A model generated the notes under the pieces. The model saw nothing but the letters and a program-made list of their open reading frames with translations. It searched no databases and had not been told where the DNA came from. This document shows, one piece after another, positions 52,763-52,852 of a DNA stretch of 52,852 nucleotides; positions within the stretch are counted from its first letter, which is position 1, and every line of letters begins with the position of its first letter. Source of the DNA: Chara braunii (taxonomy: Eukaryota; Streptophyta; Charophyceae; Charales; Characeae); contig BFEA01000858.1 in NCBI GenBank assembly GCA_003427395.1, forward strand, positions 366,229-419,080. The letters run 5' to 3'. The position numbers were made by a program, and so were the translations under genes.

Positions 52763-52852
<90 letters not shown>
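52763..52852. repeat. (GA)n microsatellite at the window end
   Basis: Uninterrupted GA dinucleotides for the last 90 bases, running off the window. Confidence 0.98.

Overview
The window looks like a transposon-dense, gene-poor stretch of a large plant-lineage nuclear genome. It carries nested Ty3/gypsy LTR retrotransposons on both strands, one L1-type LINE, long GA/CT microsatellites, poly(A/T) runs and assembly gaps. The style of the gag and pol peptides reminds me of charophyte algae such as Chara, but this is an impression from memory with no search behind it. I see no intact cellular gene, rRNA or CRISPR array. Almost every coding region is broken by in-frame stops, frameshifts or deletions.

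Layout. 1-3,110: non-coding, with tandem repeats of 40, 161 and 58 bp. 3,114-9,474 (minus): gypsy element #1, with an extra ORF of 14-residue repeats downstream of integrase and an 827-bp hAT-like insertion whose removal makes pol read through. 9,480-10,649: probable 3' LTR, polypurine tract and chromodomain of another minus-strand gypsy. 10,572-12,298: a tandem duplication of about 0.83-0.9 kb carrying a plus-strand integrase tail. 12,030-28,652: gypsy #2 (minus) with both LTRs and a primer-binding site, an internally duplicated pol, and a 6,575-bp foreign insertion (14,384-20,958) holding a TATA-type promoter and two unfamiliar ORFs. 28,653-29,899: leader and gag start of a plus-strand gypsy (#5). 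29,900 to about 39,060 (minus): a LINE with a very long first ORF, an AP endonuclease and a reverse transcriptase that has lost its YxDD segment. About 39,400-52,191 (plus): gypsy #4, split by gypsy #3 (42,244-51,234, minus), which has two LTRs and a TAGT target duplication. 52,192-52,852: a short direct repeat and a GA microsatellite.

The order of events can be partly read from the nesting. Gypsy #3 landed in the integrase gene of #4. The hAT-like element landed in pol of #1. The LINE landed in gag of #5. The 6.6-kb element landed in one of two duplicated integrase copies of #2, and the other copy preserves the empty site. Many nonsense codons fit CGA-to-TGA or CAG-to-TAG change, as expected from deamination of methylated cytosine. 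The 6.6-kb insertion is the best candidate for something undescribed.
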